DNA of 64,000 nucleotides from Schaalia sp. JY-X169 (GTDB lineage: Bacteria; Actinomycetota; Actinomycetes; Actinomycetales; Actinomycetaceae). Each line of letters begins with the position of its first letter. Within the stretch, counting starts at the first letter, position 1. Below, one piece after another: positions 19,271 through 28,211 of the stretch. The position numbers were made by a program, and so were the translations under genes. The DNA lies in assembly GCF_014069575.1 (NCBI RefSeq), contig NZ_CP059675.1, positions 1,054,001 to 1,118,000 of the forward strand, given 5' to 3'. Below the pieces are notes generated by a model, which searched no databases, was not told where the DNA came from, and was given only the letters and a program-made list of their open reading frames with translations.

Positions 19271-20497
19271 ATGTTTGGAGAGGAGGTGGTTCGTGAACCC
19301 TACGCGGTTACCCCGGTCGGGGTCGTCTGGGTCCGGATAGGCATTCGTGGGGAACGTGCCACCGGGAAGGCGGATTTCGAGAGGTGGCTTGAGTTTCCGC
19401 CAGTCCGGTCTGGTTCTTCTCAGTCCTCCTCGCACACACTCGGCGTCTGGGAGGCACTCTCAGACTTGAAATGTCCCCCGGGTAGTGAGTTTGGGCTGGC
19501 CCGCATCCGTTTTGACACTGAAACACGAGCTGGGTGGGTCTCTCCACTTCTTCACTTCCCGAGTGGGCGGCACAGACCTCCCACACGGCAGGAAGTCCAT
19601 GACTGGGGTGGTTCGATCAGAGCTCTGTTTGATGGGGCTGGAGTACCGGGAACTCTCGTTGTGAGTTGGGCAGTGGCCGAGGTCCCGGCTGGACCGCCGG
19701 TCCTGCTCCTGTCGCCAGTGCCCCTTTCGCCTCCAGCCTGGGGTCACACCCCGGAAGACTGGGGGACCGTGGGCCGAACTGGGAGTCGGAGCGAGCCCGT
19801 AGGAGTAGCGGGAGCTCGAACTGAGAACGAGGGCGGACCGGAGGTGGACAGGGGCGCTGGCGGTTCGGAGTCGGACAAGAGTGCTGGCGGTACGGTAGAG
19901 GTTGAGGAGAGCCAGCGTGATGTTGACACGATCGAGCTGCCGAAGATAAGGCTCGGGAGGGGGAGACAGACCAGGGGCCGCCTGCGAGGACGCCCGATAC
20001 TGGTCGCCACCACTCTTACAGCGCTCCTGCTGGTTCTTGTCGGGGCATTGCACTCAGCGGTGGACCCAGTCTTAGACAATGCGTTTGGGTCTCGCGGGGC
20101 TGAACCGCAAAGTGCGTCGAAACCTGTCGAGGATGCTCCGCCATGTCCTTCACTAGAAGAGACAGCCACCCTGGTTGCCGACCTGTTGCACGCTCGTGGA
20201 GACGCCCTCGAACAGGGGGCGTTCACTGAGTTGGTGCGTGTCCAGAGGTGGGACTTGGCTCTGATTGATGCGGCCGACATTGTTCGACGAACTGAAACCG
20301 GCGAAGAGTTTGCTTCCCCGACCTACTTGGTTGAAGTCAACTCTCTACGCTGTGTCGAAGACGTTATATCGGTAGTTGCCACAGTCGCGGCGGTTCCCCA
20401 GCAGGCGGGGGAGGCGCCTCGAGTTCTGACTCCCGCAGTCGTCCACCTCGATGTGCAAACGGCTCCGCCTCGGATCCTCTCTGTCGAGGGAGGATGA
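19271..20497 (+). CDS. Single-pass membrane protein of unknown function
   Basis: 408 aa from the ATG at 19271; the frame is open to 19193 and the start is uncertain. Residues 1-190 form a soluble N-terminal part. A low-complexity Gly/Ser/Glu region follows (about 190-245), then a basic stretch and one membrane helix at about 265-287 (ILVATTLTALLLVLVGALHSAV). A C-terminal extracytoplasmic domain of about 115 residues has two Cys residues (PPCPS and SLRCVED) that could form a disulfide. I do not recognise the family. It ends 54 bases before a strong terminator. Confidence 0.75.
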   Translation: MFGEEVVREPYAVTPVGVVWVRIGIRGERATGKADFERWLEFPPVRSGSSQSSSHTLGVWEALSDLKCPPGSEFGLARIRFDTETRAGWVSPLLHFPSGRHRPPTRQEVHDWGGSIRALFDGAGVPGTLVVSWAVAEVPAGPPVLLLSPVPLSPPAWGHTPEDWGTVGRTGSRSEPVGVAGARTENEGGPEVDRGAGGSESDKSAGGTVEVEESQRDVDTIELPKIRLGRGRQTRGRLRGRPILVATTLTALLLVLVGALHSAVDPVLDNAFGSRGAEPQSASKPVEDAPPCPSLEETATLVADLLHARGDALEQGAFTELVRVQRWDLALIDAADIVRRTETGEEFASPTYLVEVNSLRCVEDVISVVATVAAVPQQAGEAPRVLTPAVVHLDVQTAPPRILSVEGG

Positions 20498-20551
20498 TGA
20501 AGTAGCCGGGAGCGCACGCGTATGTGGTGTGCAGCGGTCCGGATACACAGC

Positions 20552-20585
20552 GGGCCGGTACACAAAATAAGTTGTGTACCGGCCC
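20552..20585. terminator. Bidirectional intrinsic terminator
   Basis: GGGCCGGTACACAA (20552-20565) pairs perfectly with 20572-20585 across the loop AATAAG, a 14-bp stem. It lies between the convergent membrane-protein gene and sucB and can serve both. Confidence 0.87.
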
Positions 20586-20637
20586 CTTATGTTATGTCAC
20601 CGATTGAGTCATCAGAATCAACCGGCCCACGCTTTCA

Positions 20638-22473
20638 CTACCCGAGTTGCAGGTCAGGCAGGAAGTTGCCCTCTTCGAGACGCTTCTTCACGGAAGTCAG
20701 GAAACGGGAAGCGTCGGCACCATCAACCAGCCTGTGGTCGTAAGTGATTGACAGGTAGACCATCGAGCGGATCGCAACCGACTCTCCACCATCGCTGTCC
20801 TTGACCACGACCGGGCGCTTGACGATTGTGCCAACCCCCATGATTCCAGTCTCTGGCATGTTCAACACGGGGGTGTCGAACAGTGCGCCACCAGAACCCG
20901 TGTTGGTTATCGTGAATGTTGAACCCGTCAACTGATCCGGCCCAACAGTTCCATTGCGAACATCGGAAGCCAACGTGTTGATCGATTCTGCAATCTGAGC
21001 TATCGACTGTTCACCGGCGTTCTTGATGACCGGGACCATCAGGCCCTTCGGAGCGTCAACGGCAATTCCTACGTTCTCATGGTCAAAGTAGGTGACTTCG
21101 TTGCCGTTGATTGTTGCGTTCAACTTTGGATGTGCAGCAAGTGCTTCTGTAGCTGCTTTGACGAAGAACGGAAGGAAGGTGAGGCGAGTGCCGTGTACCT
21201 GCTCAAACTGGCCCTTGTACTTCGCGCGCAAGTTCCAGATACGGGTTACATCAACCTCGAAGACCGTGGTGAGTTGTGCAGATGACTGCAGAGACTCAAG
21301 CATGCGACGTGCGATGGTCTGCCGTAGGCGTGACATCTTCTCAGTTGTGCCCCGCAGCGCGGCTGCTTCAGGAGAGATTTCAATCTTCCCTGAGACACCG
21401 GCATCTACCACCGGTGCTGATGGTGCTTCAGTGGGTGCTGCTGTAGCTGCGGCCTCTGCGGCGGCAACCACATCTTCCTTGCGGATCCTTCCGCCGATGC
21501 CTGTCCCCGTCACAGTCGCCAAGTCCACGCCCTTGTCTTTGGCGAACTTACGAACAATTGGGGTGACATAGCCAGCACCTGCGGGTGTACCCGGAGCGTC
21601 CGGCACGACGGTTCCTGAACTTGCTGCGCGGGTCAGCGCGTCACTTGGGCGTTCCGCAGCATCAACGGGCGCTGGCGGAGCGGGAGCGGGAGCCGGTGCC
21701 GGTGCAGGAGGGGCCGGAGGTGCTGGGGGAGCCGGAGGAGCAGGAGGGGCAGGTGGACGCTGCGCCATGGGTGCTGGTGGCGCAGAAGGAGCAACAGGTG
21801 CTGCCGGAGCTGCCTGAGCGACCGGAGCCGCAGCCTTTGCAGGTGCTGCCGGCGCCGAGCCGCCAGGTGTCGAAGAGATACGAGCGATGACGGTGCCGAC
21901 CTCAACCGTATCGTCCTCGTCAGCAAGCACTTCTACCAAGTATCCCTCTACTGGCGAAGGAACTTCTGAATCCACCTTGTCAGTTGCAACCTCAACGATA
22001 GGCTCATCAGCATCAACCTTGTCACCGACCTCCTTGAGCCAGGCGGACACAGTGCCTTCGGTAACAGATTCGCCAAGAGCGGGCATCTTTACCTCGGTGA
22101 TGTCCCCAGTCGACTCGACTGAAGAGCCAGCTTGTGGAGCTGAAGTCTCCTCAGTCGCTGCGGGTTCGGGCGTCGAGACCGCAGCAGGTTCTGGCGCTGC
22201 CGCGGGTTCCGAAGTGTCACCCGAACCGGCCTCGTCTGGGCTTCCGACACGTGCGATCTCTGTTCCGACCTCTACCGTGTCGTCCTCCTGAACAAGAATC
22301 TCAAGGAGGACACCCGCGATGGGGGATGGAACTTCCGAATCGACCTTGTCAGTTGCAACCTCAACAATCGGCTCATCGGCTTCGACAGTGTCGCCCACGT
22401 TCTTAAGCCACGCCGAGACGGTACCTTCGGTGACTGATTCACCTAGCGCCGGCATTTTGATGGACTGTGCCAT
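20638..22473 (-). CDS. sucB: Dihydrolipoamide acyltransferase, E2 of a 2-oxoacid dehydrogenase (SucB type)
   Basis: 611 aa from the ATG at 22473, with AAAGGA upstream. Two lipoyl domains (about 1-78 and 120-197) each carry EVATDKVDSEVPSP with the lipoylated Lys. A long Pro/Ala linker follows, then an E3-binding domain (about 325-360, VTPIVRKFAKDKGVDL). The catalytic domain runs to the end with ITYDHRLVDGADASRFL (active-site His). Actinobacterial proteins of this design serve as E2 for pyruvate and 2-oxoglutarate dehydrogenases. lpd (E3) is directly upstream; no E1 gene is in the window. Confidence 0.94.
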   Translation of the reverse strand: MAQSIKMPALGESVTEGTVSAWLKNVGDTVEADEPIVEVATDKVDSEVPSPIAGVLLEILVQEDDTVEVGTEIARVGSPDEAGSGDTSEPAAAPEPAAVSTPEPAATEETSAPQAGSSVESTGDITEVKMPALGESVTEGTVSAWLKEVGDKVDADEPIVEVATDKVDSEVPSPVEGYLVEVLADEDDTVEVGTVIARISSTPGGSAPAAPAKAAAPVAQAAPAAPVAPSAPPAPMAQRPPAPPAPPAPPAPPAPPAPAPAPAPAPPAPVDAAERPSDALTRAASSGTVVPDAPGTPAGAGYVTPIVRKFAKDKGVDLATVTGTGIGGRIRKEDVVAAAEAAATAAPTEAPSAPVVDAGVSGKIEISPEAAALRGTTEKMSRLRQTIARRMLESLQSSAQLTTVFEVDVTRIWNLRAKYKGQFEQVHGTRLTFLPFFVKAATEALAAHPKLNATINGNEVTYFDHENVGIAVDAPKGLMVPVIKNAGEQSIAQIAESINTLASDVRNGTVGPDQLTGSTFTITNTGSGGALFDTPVLNMPETGIMGVGTIVKRPVVVKDSDGGESVAIRSMVYLSITYDHRLVDGADASRFLTSVKKRLEEGNFLPDLQLG

Positions 22474-22498
22474 TTCTATCCTTTTCCTCTTTGTGTCT

Positions 22499-23875
22499 CT
22501 AGTCGTGTGCGTGCAGAGGCTTGCCGGCAAGAGCCATTGCGGCTTCGCCAATCGCCTCATTCTGTGTTGGGTGTGCGTGAATGAGCTTCGCAACGTCTTC
22601 AGGATAGGCTTCCCATCCGACAATCAGCTCACCCTCACCGATCTGCTCGGATACGCGTGAACCAATAGCGTGGAAACCAACGATCGGACCGTCCTCGACA
22701 CCCACAAGCTTAATGAGACCCGCAGTGCCAAGAATGTTGGACTTTCCGTTTCCGGCCAGGTTGTAATCAACGGTCTTGATCTTGTCGGCGCCGTACTGCT
22801 CTTTTGCCTGTGCCTCTGTGAGACCGACCGAAGCAATTTCAGGCTCGGTGAAAGTGACGCGCGGAATGGTGTTCTCATCAACCGGTTCAGGGTTCAAACC
22901 CGCGATTTCTTCTGCCACCATGATGCCCTGCACAAAGCCGCGATGAGCCAACTGCAGTCCGGGAACAATATCGCCAACTGCGTAGACGCCAGGAACGCCG
23001 GTGCGGCACTTGTCATCTGTGATGACAAAGCCACGATCCAGAGTTACCCCGATCGCTTCGAAGCCCAGATCCTGGGTGACGGGACCGCGACCAATGGCAA
23101 CGAGGAGGAGGTCGCCATCAATGGTCTTCCCGTCTTCGGTCGAGACATGCACACCGCCCTCGTCCTGGGTTACACCAGCAAAACGGGTGTTGAGGTGGAA
23201 CTTGATGCCGCGCTTGCGGAATGCGCGCTCTAGGTTCTTCGAAATGATCTCATCCTCATTAGGGACAAGGTGGGGAAGGCCCTCAACGATTGTCACTTCG
23301 GAGCCAAAGGATTTCCATGCCGAAGCAAACTCCGAACCGATGACACCGCCACCCAGGATGATTGCGTGAGAGGGGATCCATTCCATCTGCAGCGCCTGCT
23401 CGGACGTGATGACTCGCCCTTCAATGGGAAGCGTCGGAAGTGTGCGGGAGTACGAACCGGTTGCGAGGATCAGGTTCTTTCCCGTGATGGTCTCACCGTT
23501 GACCTCTACAGTGGTCGGGCTGGTTACGCGCCCCCACCCGATGATGACCTCAACTTTGCGGGAACCCAGCAGGCCTTCAACACCGCGGTACAGCTTGTTG
23601 ACGACGCCATCGCGGTACTCACCCACCTTGACCATGTCGATACCGTTCAGTGTCGCATCGATCCCGATTGGTGCAGATTCGCGGATTGCATCTGCTGTTT
23701 CAGCAACGTGCAGGTAGGCCTTCGTTGGGATACAGCCGCGGTGCAGGCATGTGCCGCCGACCTTGTCCCCTTCGATCAAAGCTACCTTGAGGCCCAGCTG
23801 AGCGGCCCGCAGTGCTGCTGCGTAGCCTCCCGATCCGGCCCCTAGGATTACAACGTCGTAGATTGACTCACTCAA
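22499..23875 (-). CDS. lpd: Dihydrolipoamide dehydrogenase (E3)
   Basis: 458 aa. FAD-binding VVILGAGSGGYAAALRAAQLG, the redox pair GGTCLHRGCIPTKAYLH, NAD-binding ILGGGVIGSEFASAWKSFG, a second FAD segment GVYAVGDIVPGLQLAH, and the C-terminal catalytic HAHPTQNEAIGE (His-Glu). It reoxidises the dihydrolipoyl groups of E2. The start is a TTG at 23875 with AAGGAG upstream. sucB starts 25 bases downstream, so both are cotranscribed. Confidence 0.95.
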   Translation of the reverse strand: MSESIYDVVILGAGSGGYAAALRAAQLGLKVALIEGDKVGGTCLHRGCIPTKAYLHVAETADAIRESAPIGIDATLNGIDMVKVGEYRDGVVNKLYRGVEGLLGSRKVEVIIGWGRVTSPTTVEVNGETITGKNLILATGSYSRTLPTLPIEGRVITSEQALQMEWIPSHAIILGGGVIGSEFASAWKSFGSEVTIVEGLPHLVPNEDEIISKNLERAFRKRGIKFHLNTRFAGVTQDEGGVHVSTEDGKTIDGDLLLVAIGRGPVTQDLGFEAIGVTLDRGFVITDDKCRTGVPGVYAVGDIVPGLQLAHRGFVQGIMVAEEIAGLNPEPVDENTIPRVTFTEPEIASVGLTEAQAKEQYGADKIKTVDYNLAGNGKSNILGTAGLIKLVGVEDGPIVGFHAIGSRVSEQIGEGELIVGWEAYPEDVAKLIHAHPTQNEAIGEAAMALAGKPLHAHD

Positions 23876-24081
23876 GTGCTCTCAACTCCTTGGCATCGCC
23901 TTTCAACCGCCATGGTTGTTGATCCCTATTGTTCCACGCTACGACGTCCTCGCGAAGGAAAGAGGCTGCAAGACCAGACACGTTTTCTGGGACATGGGTC
24001 CTAGGGGTGTCTTCAGGGCTATGGAAGACGAGGACGTATCATTGCGATCCTTGGGAACTCTTTCGAAAGTAGACTGGCGTA

Positions 24082-24639
24082 ATGACTGACCATGCATCAG
24101 GTGTCCCCAGTTTGGGTGATGACGACCTTGTGAGCGACATCGAGTCGGATCACGCATTGTCCGGCAGTGTGTCGACGGCGCCGCCACGGTTGGCCGATAA
24201 TCGGGGAGCTTCCCACGGGTTGGGACGTCTTGTCATGGCTGCATTCTGGCTAGCGGGGATCGGCTGTGTTGGTATTGGTCTGTTTCAACTATTTATTGAC
24301 TCTGCGCCGCCGCTTGGTCCACGGTTGGTAACGGTGTTTGCCGGGGCGGTCTACGTGGGTGCAGCGGTGGGATTGACTCACAACGGGCGACGGATGCGCA
24401 AGGTCGCGTGGGCGTGCATCAGCGTGTCCCTGGCGGGGCCGGTAATCGTTGGTCTGCTGGGTGTGGGGAGTCAGCGAGGTCCCGCGCTGTGGTCCCCGTG
24501 GGAAGGGTTTGGGGTAGAGGCTTGGTTTATCCCCTTGGTGCTGCCGATAGTTGGCTTTGTGTGGATGTGGTGGTCAAATCCACGGCGAATTGTTGAACTT
24601 GCCGAAGGAATTGAGAAGGCCTCACGTCGTAGCCTCTAG
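24082..24639 (+). CDS. Small multi-pass membrane protein of unknown function
   Basis: 185 aa. About 50 acidic, Ser-rich N-terminal residues precede four likely membrane helices (about 50-72, 80-97, 105-125, 145-163). A Trp-rich WMWWSNPRRIVELAE segment and a short cytosolic tail close the protein. It resembles conserved actinobacterial membrane proteins without a known function. TAGACT (24070-24075), six bases, then ATG suggests a leaderless start. It converges on trmL. Confidence 0.75.
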   Translation: MTDHASGVPSLGDDDLVSDIESDHALSGSVSTAPPRLADNRGASHGLGRLVMAAFWLAGIGCVGIGLFQLFIDSAPPLGPRLVTVFAGAVYVGAAVGLTHNGRRMRKVAWACISVSLAGPVIVGLLGVGSQRGPALWSPWEGFGVEAWFIPLVLPIVGFVWMWWSNPRRIVELAEGIEKASRRSL

Positions 24640-24653
24640 TTGTAGTTGTGTCT

Positions 24654-25115
24654 CTACTTGCCCCCGGTGAAACCGAGTTGGCGCCACGCCTCGTAAGTTG
24701 CGATTGAGGCTGCATTCGCGAGGTTCAGAGAGCGCGCACCTTCCAGCATATTGATGCGGACGAGGGCGTGGATACGGTCGTCTTCCATAACCCACCCGGG
24801 TAGGCCATCCGGTTCGGGGCCGAAGAGGAGGCAGTCACCGTCCTCGTACTTCGCATCTGTGTACGTGCGTGTTGTTCGACCGGTAAAAGCCCACGTGCGA
24901 CCGGGTATTTCAGCCAAAAGAGAGTCGAGGTCGGGATGGGTTTTGACGTGGGCAAGGTCGTGGTAATCAAGTCCGGCACGTCGCAGCTTTGTGTCTTCCA
25001 TGTCGAAACCTAGGGGTTCAACCAGGTGCAGCATGGCGCCAGTACAGGCGGCTAGTCGTATGGCGGCACCGGTGTTTCCCGGAATGCGGGGTTCAAAGAA
25101 GGCAATGTGGAGCAC
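24654..25115 (-). CDS. trmL: tRNA (cytidine/uridine-34-2'-O)-methyltransferase, SPOUT family
   Basis: 153 aa from the GTG at 25115, chosen because the family begins LHIAFFEPRIPGNTGAAIRLAA; the frame is open further upstream but without family similarity. The SPOUT knot signatures are visible: CLLFGPEPDGLP, then VRINMLEGARSLNLANAASIATYEAWRQLG. TrmL methylates the wobble ribose of tRNA-Leu isoacceptors in bacteria studied so far. Divergent from the SOS cassette, with a LexA box between them. Confidence 0.92.
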   Translation of the reverse strand: MLHIAFFEPRIPGNTGAAIRLAACTGAMLHLVEPLGFDMEDTKLRRAGLDYHDLAHVKTHPDLDSLLAEIPGRTWAFTGRTTRTYTDAKYEDGDCLLFGPEPDGLPGWVMEDDRIHALVRINMLEGARSLNLANAASIATYEAWRQLGFTGGK

Positions 25116-25238
25116 CGCGCCATTCTTCCACCTCGCGGTTGGGGACGAGGACGTCCGGCGAGTTTTTCGGGGGTGAGATTCGCGGCACTTCACGGATTTC
25201 TCAGAGGGGGTCGCAGATGTCGGAGGGGACCTTTATGA

Positions 25239-25254
25239 TCGAACATATGTTCGA
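25239..25254. promoter_or_regulatory. LexA-binding SOS box upstream of imuA
   Basis: TCGAACATATGTTCGA is a perfect 16-bp palindrome matching the actinobacterial LexA consensus TCGAAC-N4-GTTCGA. It lies 14 bases before the imuA GTG. An identical copy precedes dnaE2. It should repress imuA-imuB-tdk until DNA damage. Confidence 0.95.
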
Positions 25255-25268
25255 CTAGGGGGTGGGTT

Positions 25269-25832
25269 GTGGCAAAGATAGCGGTGCAGCAAGAAGAAAG
25301 GTTACGTCGTGCCCGGGCGGTTTTGACGCAGGTAGAGATGCATCAGGATGTTGCGGGTGTTGCTGCAAACATTAGTGATAGCAGTGGTTTAGGGCGCGGG
25401 GTCTACCACACGGACGGGACTATTGAAGGCGTGGTCAGGGCGCTTGCCAAGTTGATGAAACCGGAGCAGTTTGTTGCGGTAGTTGGGGTTCAAGATGTTG
25501 CGTGGGAAGGTGCTGAAGCGCTTGGGGTTGATCTCAGTCGTATTGTCCTCATCCGTTCCGTGGGCGAATGGGGATTGAAGGTCATTGGCAGCCTGGTAGA
25601 GGGGTTTTCGTTTGTTGCTGTTGGGGATGTAGAGGTGGCGCCGCGACATCAGCGTGCTTTGGCGGCCCGGGCTCGCGCTGTTGAAGCGACGATTTTGACC
25701 ATGCACCCCTGGTTGACAGTCAGTGCTCCCCTTGCAGACTTTGACTCGGGTGAATCCGTGGAAGAGACGCGGGGTGGGTCGGTTCTTTCCACGCCACCTT
25801 CTCCTTTGAGGAAACGGAAGGAAGCATCGTGA
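25269..25832 (+). CDS. imuA: ImuA-like SOS mutasome protein
   Basis: 187 aa from a GTG at 25269. Sequence similarity to the ImuA/SulA-like family is weak but visible in EGVVRALAKLMKPEQFVAVVGVQDVAWEGAEALGVDLSRIVLIRS, which resembles the core of the RecA-like fold; no complete Walker A is present. Position is the strongest evidence: first gene after a LexA box, overlapping imuB by four bases, with dnaE2 downstream. In mycobacteria ImuA', ImuB and DnaE2 form the translesion mutasome. This copy is shorter than usual ImuA proteins. Confidence 0.82.
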   Translation: MAKIAVQQEERLRRARAVLTQVEMHQDVAGVAANISDSSGLGRGVYHTDGTIEGVVRALAKLMKPEQFVAVVGVQDVAWEGAEALGVDLSRIVLIRSVGEWGLKVIGSLVEGFSFVAVGDVEVAPRHQRALAARARAVEATILTMHPWLTVSAPLADFDSGESVEETRGGSVLSTPPSPLRKRKEAS

Positions 25833-27538
25833 GTGGTGGAATTGCTGTGGATTCTCCTCGCTACATTGCCCTGTGGGTACCGAACTGGGAGCTAAGTTCC
25901 CTGGTGGTAGAGGTTCCTCCCGGAGCTCCGGCGGCTGTTGTGGACCGTTTCCGGGTTCAAGTTGTCACGCCTGCAGCACAAGAATGTGGTGTAAAGGTGG
26001 GGATGAGTCAGGTGATGGCGCAGTACTGCTGTCCCGAACTGCTGATTTTTCCGCCCGATCCGGGCAGGGAAACCGTGGCGTTTGAAGCAGTCTTGAAGGT
26101 GGTGGATGATTTCATTCCGGAAGTGATTGTGGTCAGGCCGGGATTGGCGTTCGCCCCTGTGCGGGGTCCAGCAAAATGGGCAGGTGGGGAAGCTGAGCTG
26201 GCCGGCGAGCTCATTGAGCAAGTTGTTCTTCAAACCAGTGCGGAATGTCAAGTAGGGATCGCAGATACCCTCACGGGGGTTCTATTGGCGTGTCGGCGGG
26301 GACTGATTATCCCTTCGGAGGGAACGCGTGCATTCCTGGATTCACACGTGTTAGAAGAGGTAGTTGAAGACCTTCCGCCTCGCTCCAAAGCAAGTGTTGT
26401 CAAAGAGCTACCAATCCTGAAGGCCCTGGGTGTGCGTGATGTAGGCGATCTGCGTGGCTTGGGGGCGGCCGCGGTTATCACCAGATTTGGGGCCAGCGGA
26501 CAGATTTTATGGGATCTCATTTGTGGAACCGGGATGACGCCGCAGGCTTCCTTGCGCACTGGTGGTGAGGTGGTGGCAGAGGTGGAACTTGATCCGCCGG
26601 CCCTCACGGTGGAGCAAAGTGTCGTGGCAGTTCGTAGGGTTGCCAATAGTCTCTCTGATGCCCTGGTGCACCAGGGTTTGTACTCCTCAACCATTAGGGT
26701 CACTGTTGAAAAGGTGGGGGGTGGTGTTTATGAGAGGACATGGACACTACTTGATGCAATGTCGCCCTCGCAGGTAGGAAAGAGGATCACGTGGCAATTG
26801 AGAGGAATGTCAGGAGGGTTAACGTCCTCCCTCGATAGTGGGGAAGAACAGGCCGTTCAGTGGATCCGGGTCGCTGCGCTCCACCCCGTCTCGGTTCCAG
26901 AATCAGACCCGCTGTGGGGTGGGGGGCAAACCCGTCGTAAAGCAACACGGGCCGTGGAAGAGGTGCAATCACTTCTGGGGGAAGACGCTGCGGTGACACC
27001 AACCATTCAAGGGGGTTTTGACCCTCGCTCCAGAACCTTCTTCACTTCTTGGGGCAGTGAGCAGAGTTCCGGTGATGACAATAAGGGGGTAGTGACTTCG
27101 CGAAAAGGTGAGTGGGATGGGGCGGTTAGCTCGCTTCCAATCGTCTTGTTTGTAAAGCCACCCACGGCATTACTCATGGGGCAAAGAAGTGATCGCACGC
27201 TTGGACGAATCTGGGTTAATCGTCGGGGACTGCTAAATGGGAACCCCACAACTCTGATTGTTAGTTGTGACCATCCTGAACTTGAGGCAGGGGACTACCC
27301 TGTGAGCGCCGTGCGGGGGTTGTGGATGGTGAGGGGAAGATGGTGGAAGCCGGAAAGTGAAGAACACTCACCGCGATGCTACCTGCGTGTTGCACGTCGG
27401 GAATGTCCAGATCTTCTACTAGTCCAAAGAGGTTCACAGTGGTGGGTAGAAGGGATTTACCCAATGAATGAGATTGCGCAGCTAAACTCGCCTACGGAGG
27501 AAAAATGGCAAAACTGTATTTTCGCTACGGGGCAATGA
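25829..27538 (+). CDS. imuB: ImuB, catalytically inactive Y-family polymerase of the SOS mutasome
   Basis: 569 aa, start overlapping the imuA stop by four bases. The N-terminus (YIALWVPNWELSSLVVE) sits where active Y-family polymerases have their first catalytic Asp; no acidic residues remain, as expected for ImuB, which acts as an adaptor between DnaE2 and the sliding clamp. A helix-hairpin-helix-like part (about 195-235, LPILKALGVRDVGDLRGLG) and a little-finger region follow. SDPLWGG at about 363 resembles the QLPLWG clamp motif of mycobacterial ImuB, with the Gln-Leu lost. It overlaps the tdk gene by 34 bases. Confidence 0.9.
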   Translation: MSGGIAVDSPRYIALWVPNWELSSLVVEVPPGAPAAVVDRFRVQVVTPAAQECGVKVGMSQVMAQYCCPELLIFPPDPGRETVAFEAVLKVVDDFIPEVIVVRPGLAFAPVRGPAKWAGGEAELAGELIEQVVLQTSAECQVGIADTLTGVLLACRRGLIIPSEGTRAFLDSHVLEEVVEDLPPRSKASVVKELPILKALGVRDVGDLRGLGAAAVITRFGASGQILWDLICGTGMTPQASLRTGGEVVAEVELDPPALTVEQSVVAVRRVANSLSDALVHQGLYSSTIRVTVEKVGGGVYERTWTLLDAMSPSQVGKRITWQLRGMSGGLTSSLDSGEEQAVQWIRVAALHPVSVPESDPLWGGGQTRRKATRAVEEVQSLLGEDAAVTPTIQGGFDPRSRTFFTSWGSEQSSGDDNKGVVTSRKGEWDGAVSSLPIVLFVKPPTALLMGQRSDRTLGRIWVNRRGLLNGNPTTLIVSCDHPELEAGDYPVSAVRGLWMVRGRWWKPESEEHSPRCYLRVARRECPDLLLVQRGSQWWVEGIYPMNEIAQLNSPTEEKWQNCIFATGQ

Positions 27539-28131
27539 ACTCGGGCAAATCCACAGCACTACTGCAGGTGGCGTACAACTATGAAGAACGGGGACAACGT
27601 GTTCTTCTGGCGAAGCCTGCCGTAGACACCAAAGGGGATTCCCAAGTGGTTTCCCGTCTTGGTGTAACCAGGGAGGTGGATTTCCTCATAACTCCCCGTG
27701 ACAACGTGCGGGATCTGTTTGCAAGGCACGCACGCGGTGAAGATCCAGACGCCCTCGTCTCAGTGCTCCCAGAGATCGCCCCGGTCGCGGCGCTGCTCGT
27801 AGATGAAGCCCAGTTCCTCACGGGGGACCAAGTTGAAGATCTTCTGCGGATAGCCACTATTGATGGCGTGCCAGTTCTGACTTATGGACTGCGGACAGAC
27901 TTTCAAACGCAGATCTTCCCAGGTTCGCAAAGGTTGTTGGCCATTGCGAACACTCTGGAAGAGCTGAAAACCATTTGTCGCTGTGGGAAAAAGGCCATTC
28001 TCAACGGACGTCAAGTGGGTGGAAAGTTCATCTTCGATGGGGATCAGGTGTCCATCGATGGGGATGGCGTCACCTACGAATCACTCTGTGCCGGGTGCTA
28101 CCTGGAAGAATCCGGTGGCGCCCTCGGCTGA
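27505..28131 (+). CDS. tdk: Thymidine kinase (type II) inside the SOS cassette
   Basis: 208 aa. Walker A YGAMNSGKSTALL, the Walker B/lasso base LLVDEAQFL, GLRTDFQTQIFPGS, and zinc-site cysteines TICRCGKKA and LCAGCYLEE. It phosphorylates thymidine and deoxyuridine for salvage into dTTP. A strong GGAGG stands before the ATG, inside the last 34 bases of imuB, so it is cotranscribed from the LexA-controlled imuA promoter. dnaE2 starts 80 bases downstream behind its own LexA box. I know of no standard mutasome operon that includes tdk. Confidence 0.94.
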   Translation: MAKLYFRYGAMNSGKSTALLQVAYNYEERGQRVLLAKPAVDTKGDSQVVSRLGVTREVDFLITPRDNVRDLFARHARGEDPDALVSVLPEIAPVAALLVDEAQFLTGDQVEDLLRIATIDGVPVLTYGLRTDFQTQIFPGSQRLLAIANTLEELKTICRCGKKAILNGRQVGGKFIFDGDQVSIDGDGVTYESLCAGCYLEESGGALG

Positions 28132-28183
28132 TTAGCCTCCGGCGGTTCGCGGTGGCGCCCTCGGACCGGGCCACACTTTAGAA

Positions 28184-28199
28184 TCGAACATATGTTCGA
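28184..28199. promoter_or_regulatory. LexA-binding SOS box upstream of dnaE2
   Basis: The same perfect palindrome as at 25239. It is followed at once by TAGAAT (28200-28205), six bases and the dnaE2 ATG, so LexA would sit between the -35 and -10 regions of a leaderless promoter. Confidence 0.95.
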
Positions 28200-28211
28200 T
28201 AGAATAGGGGG

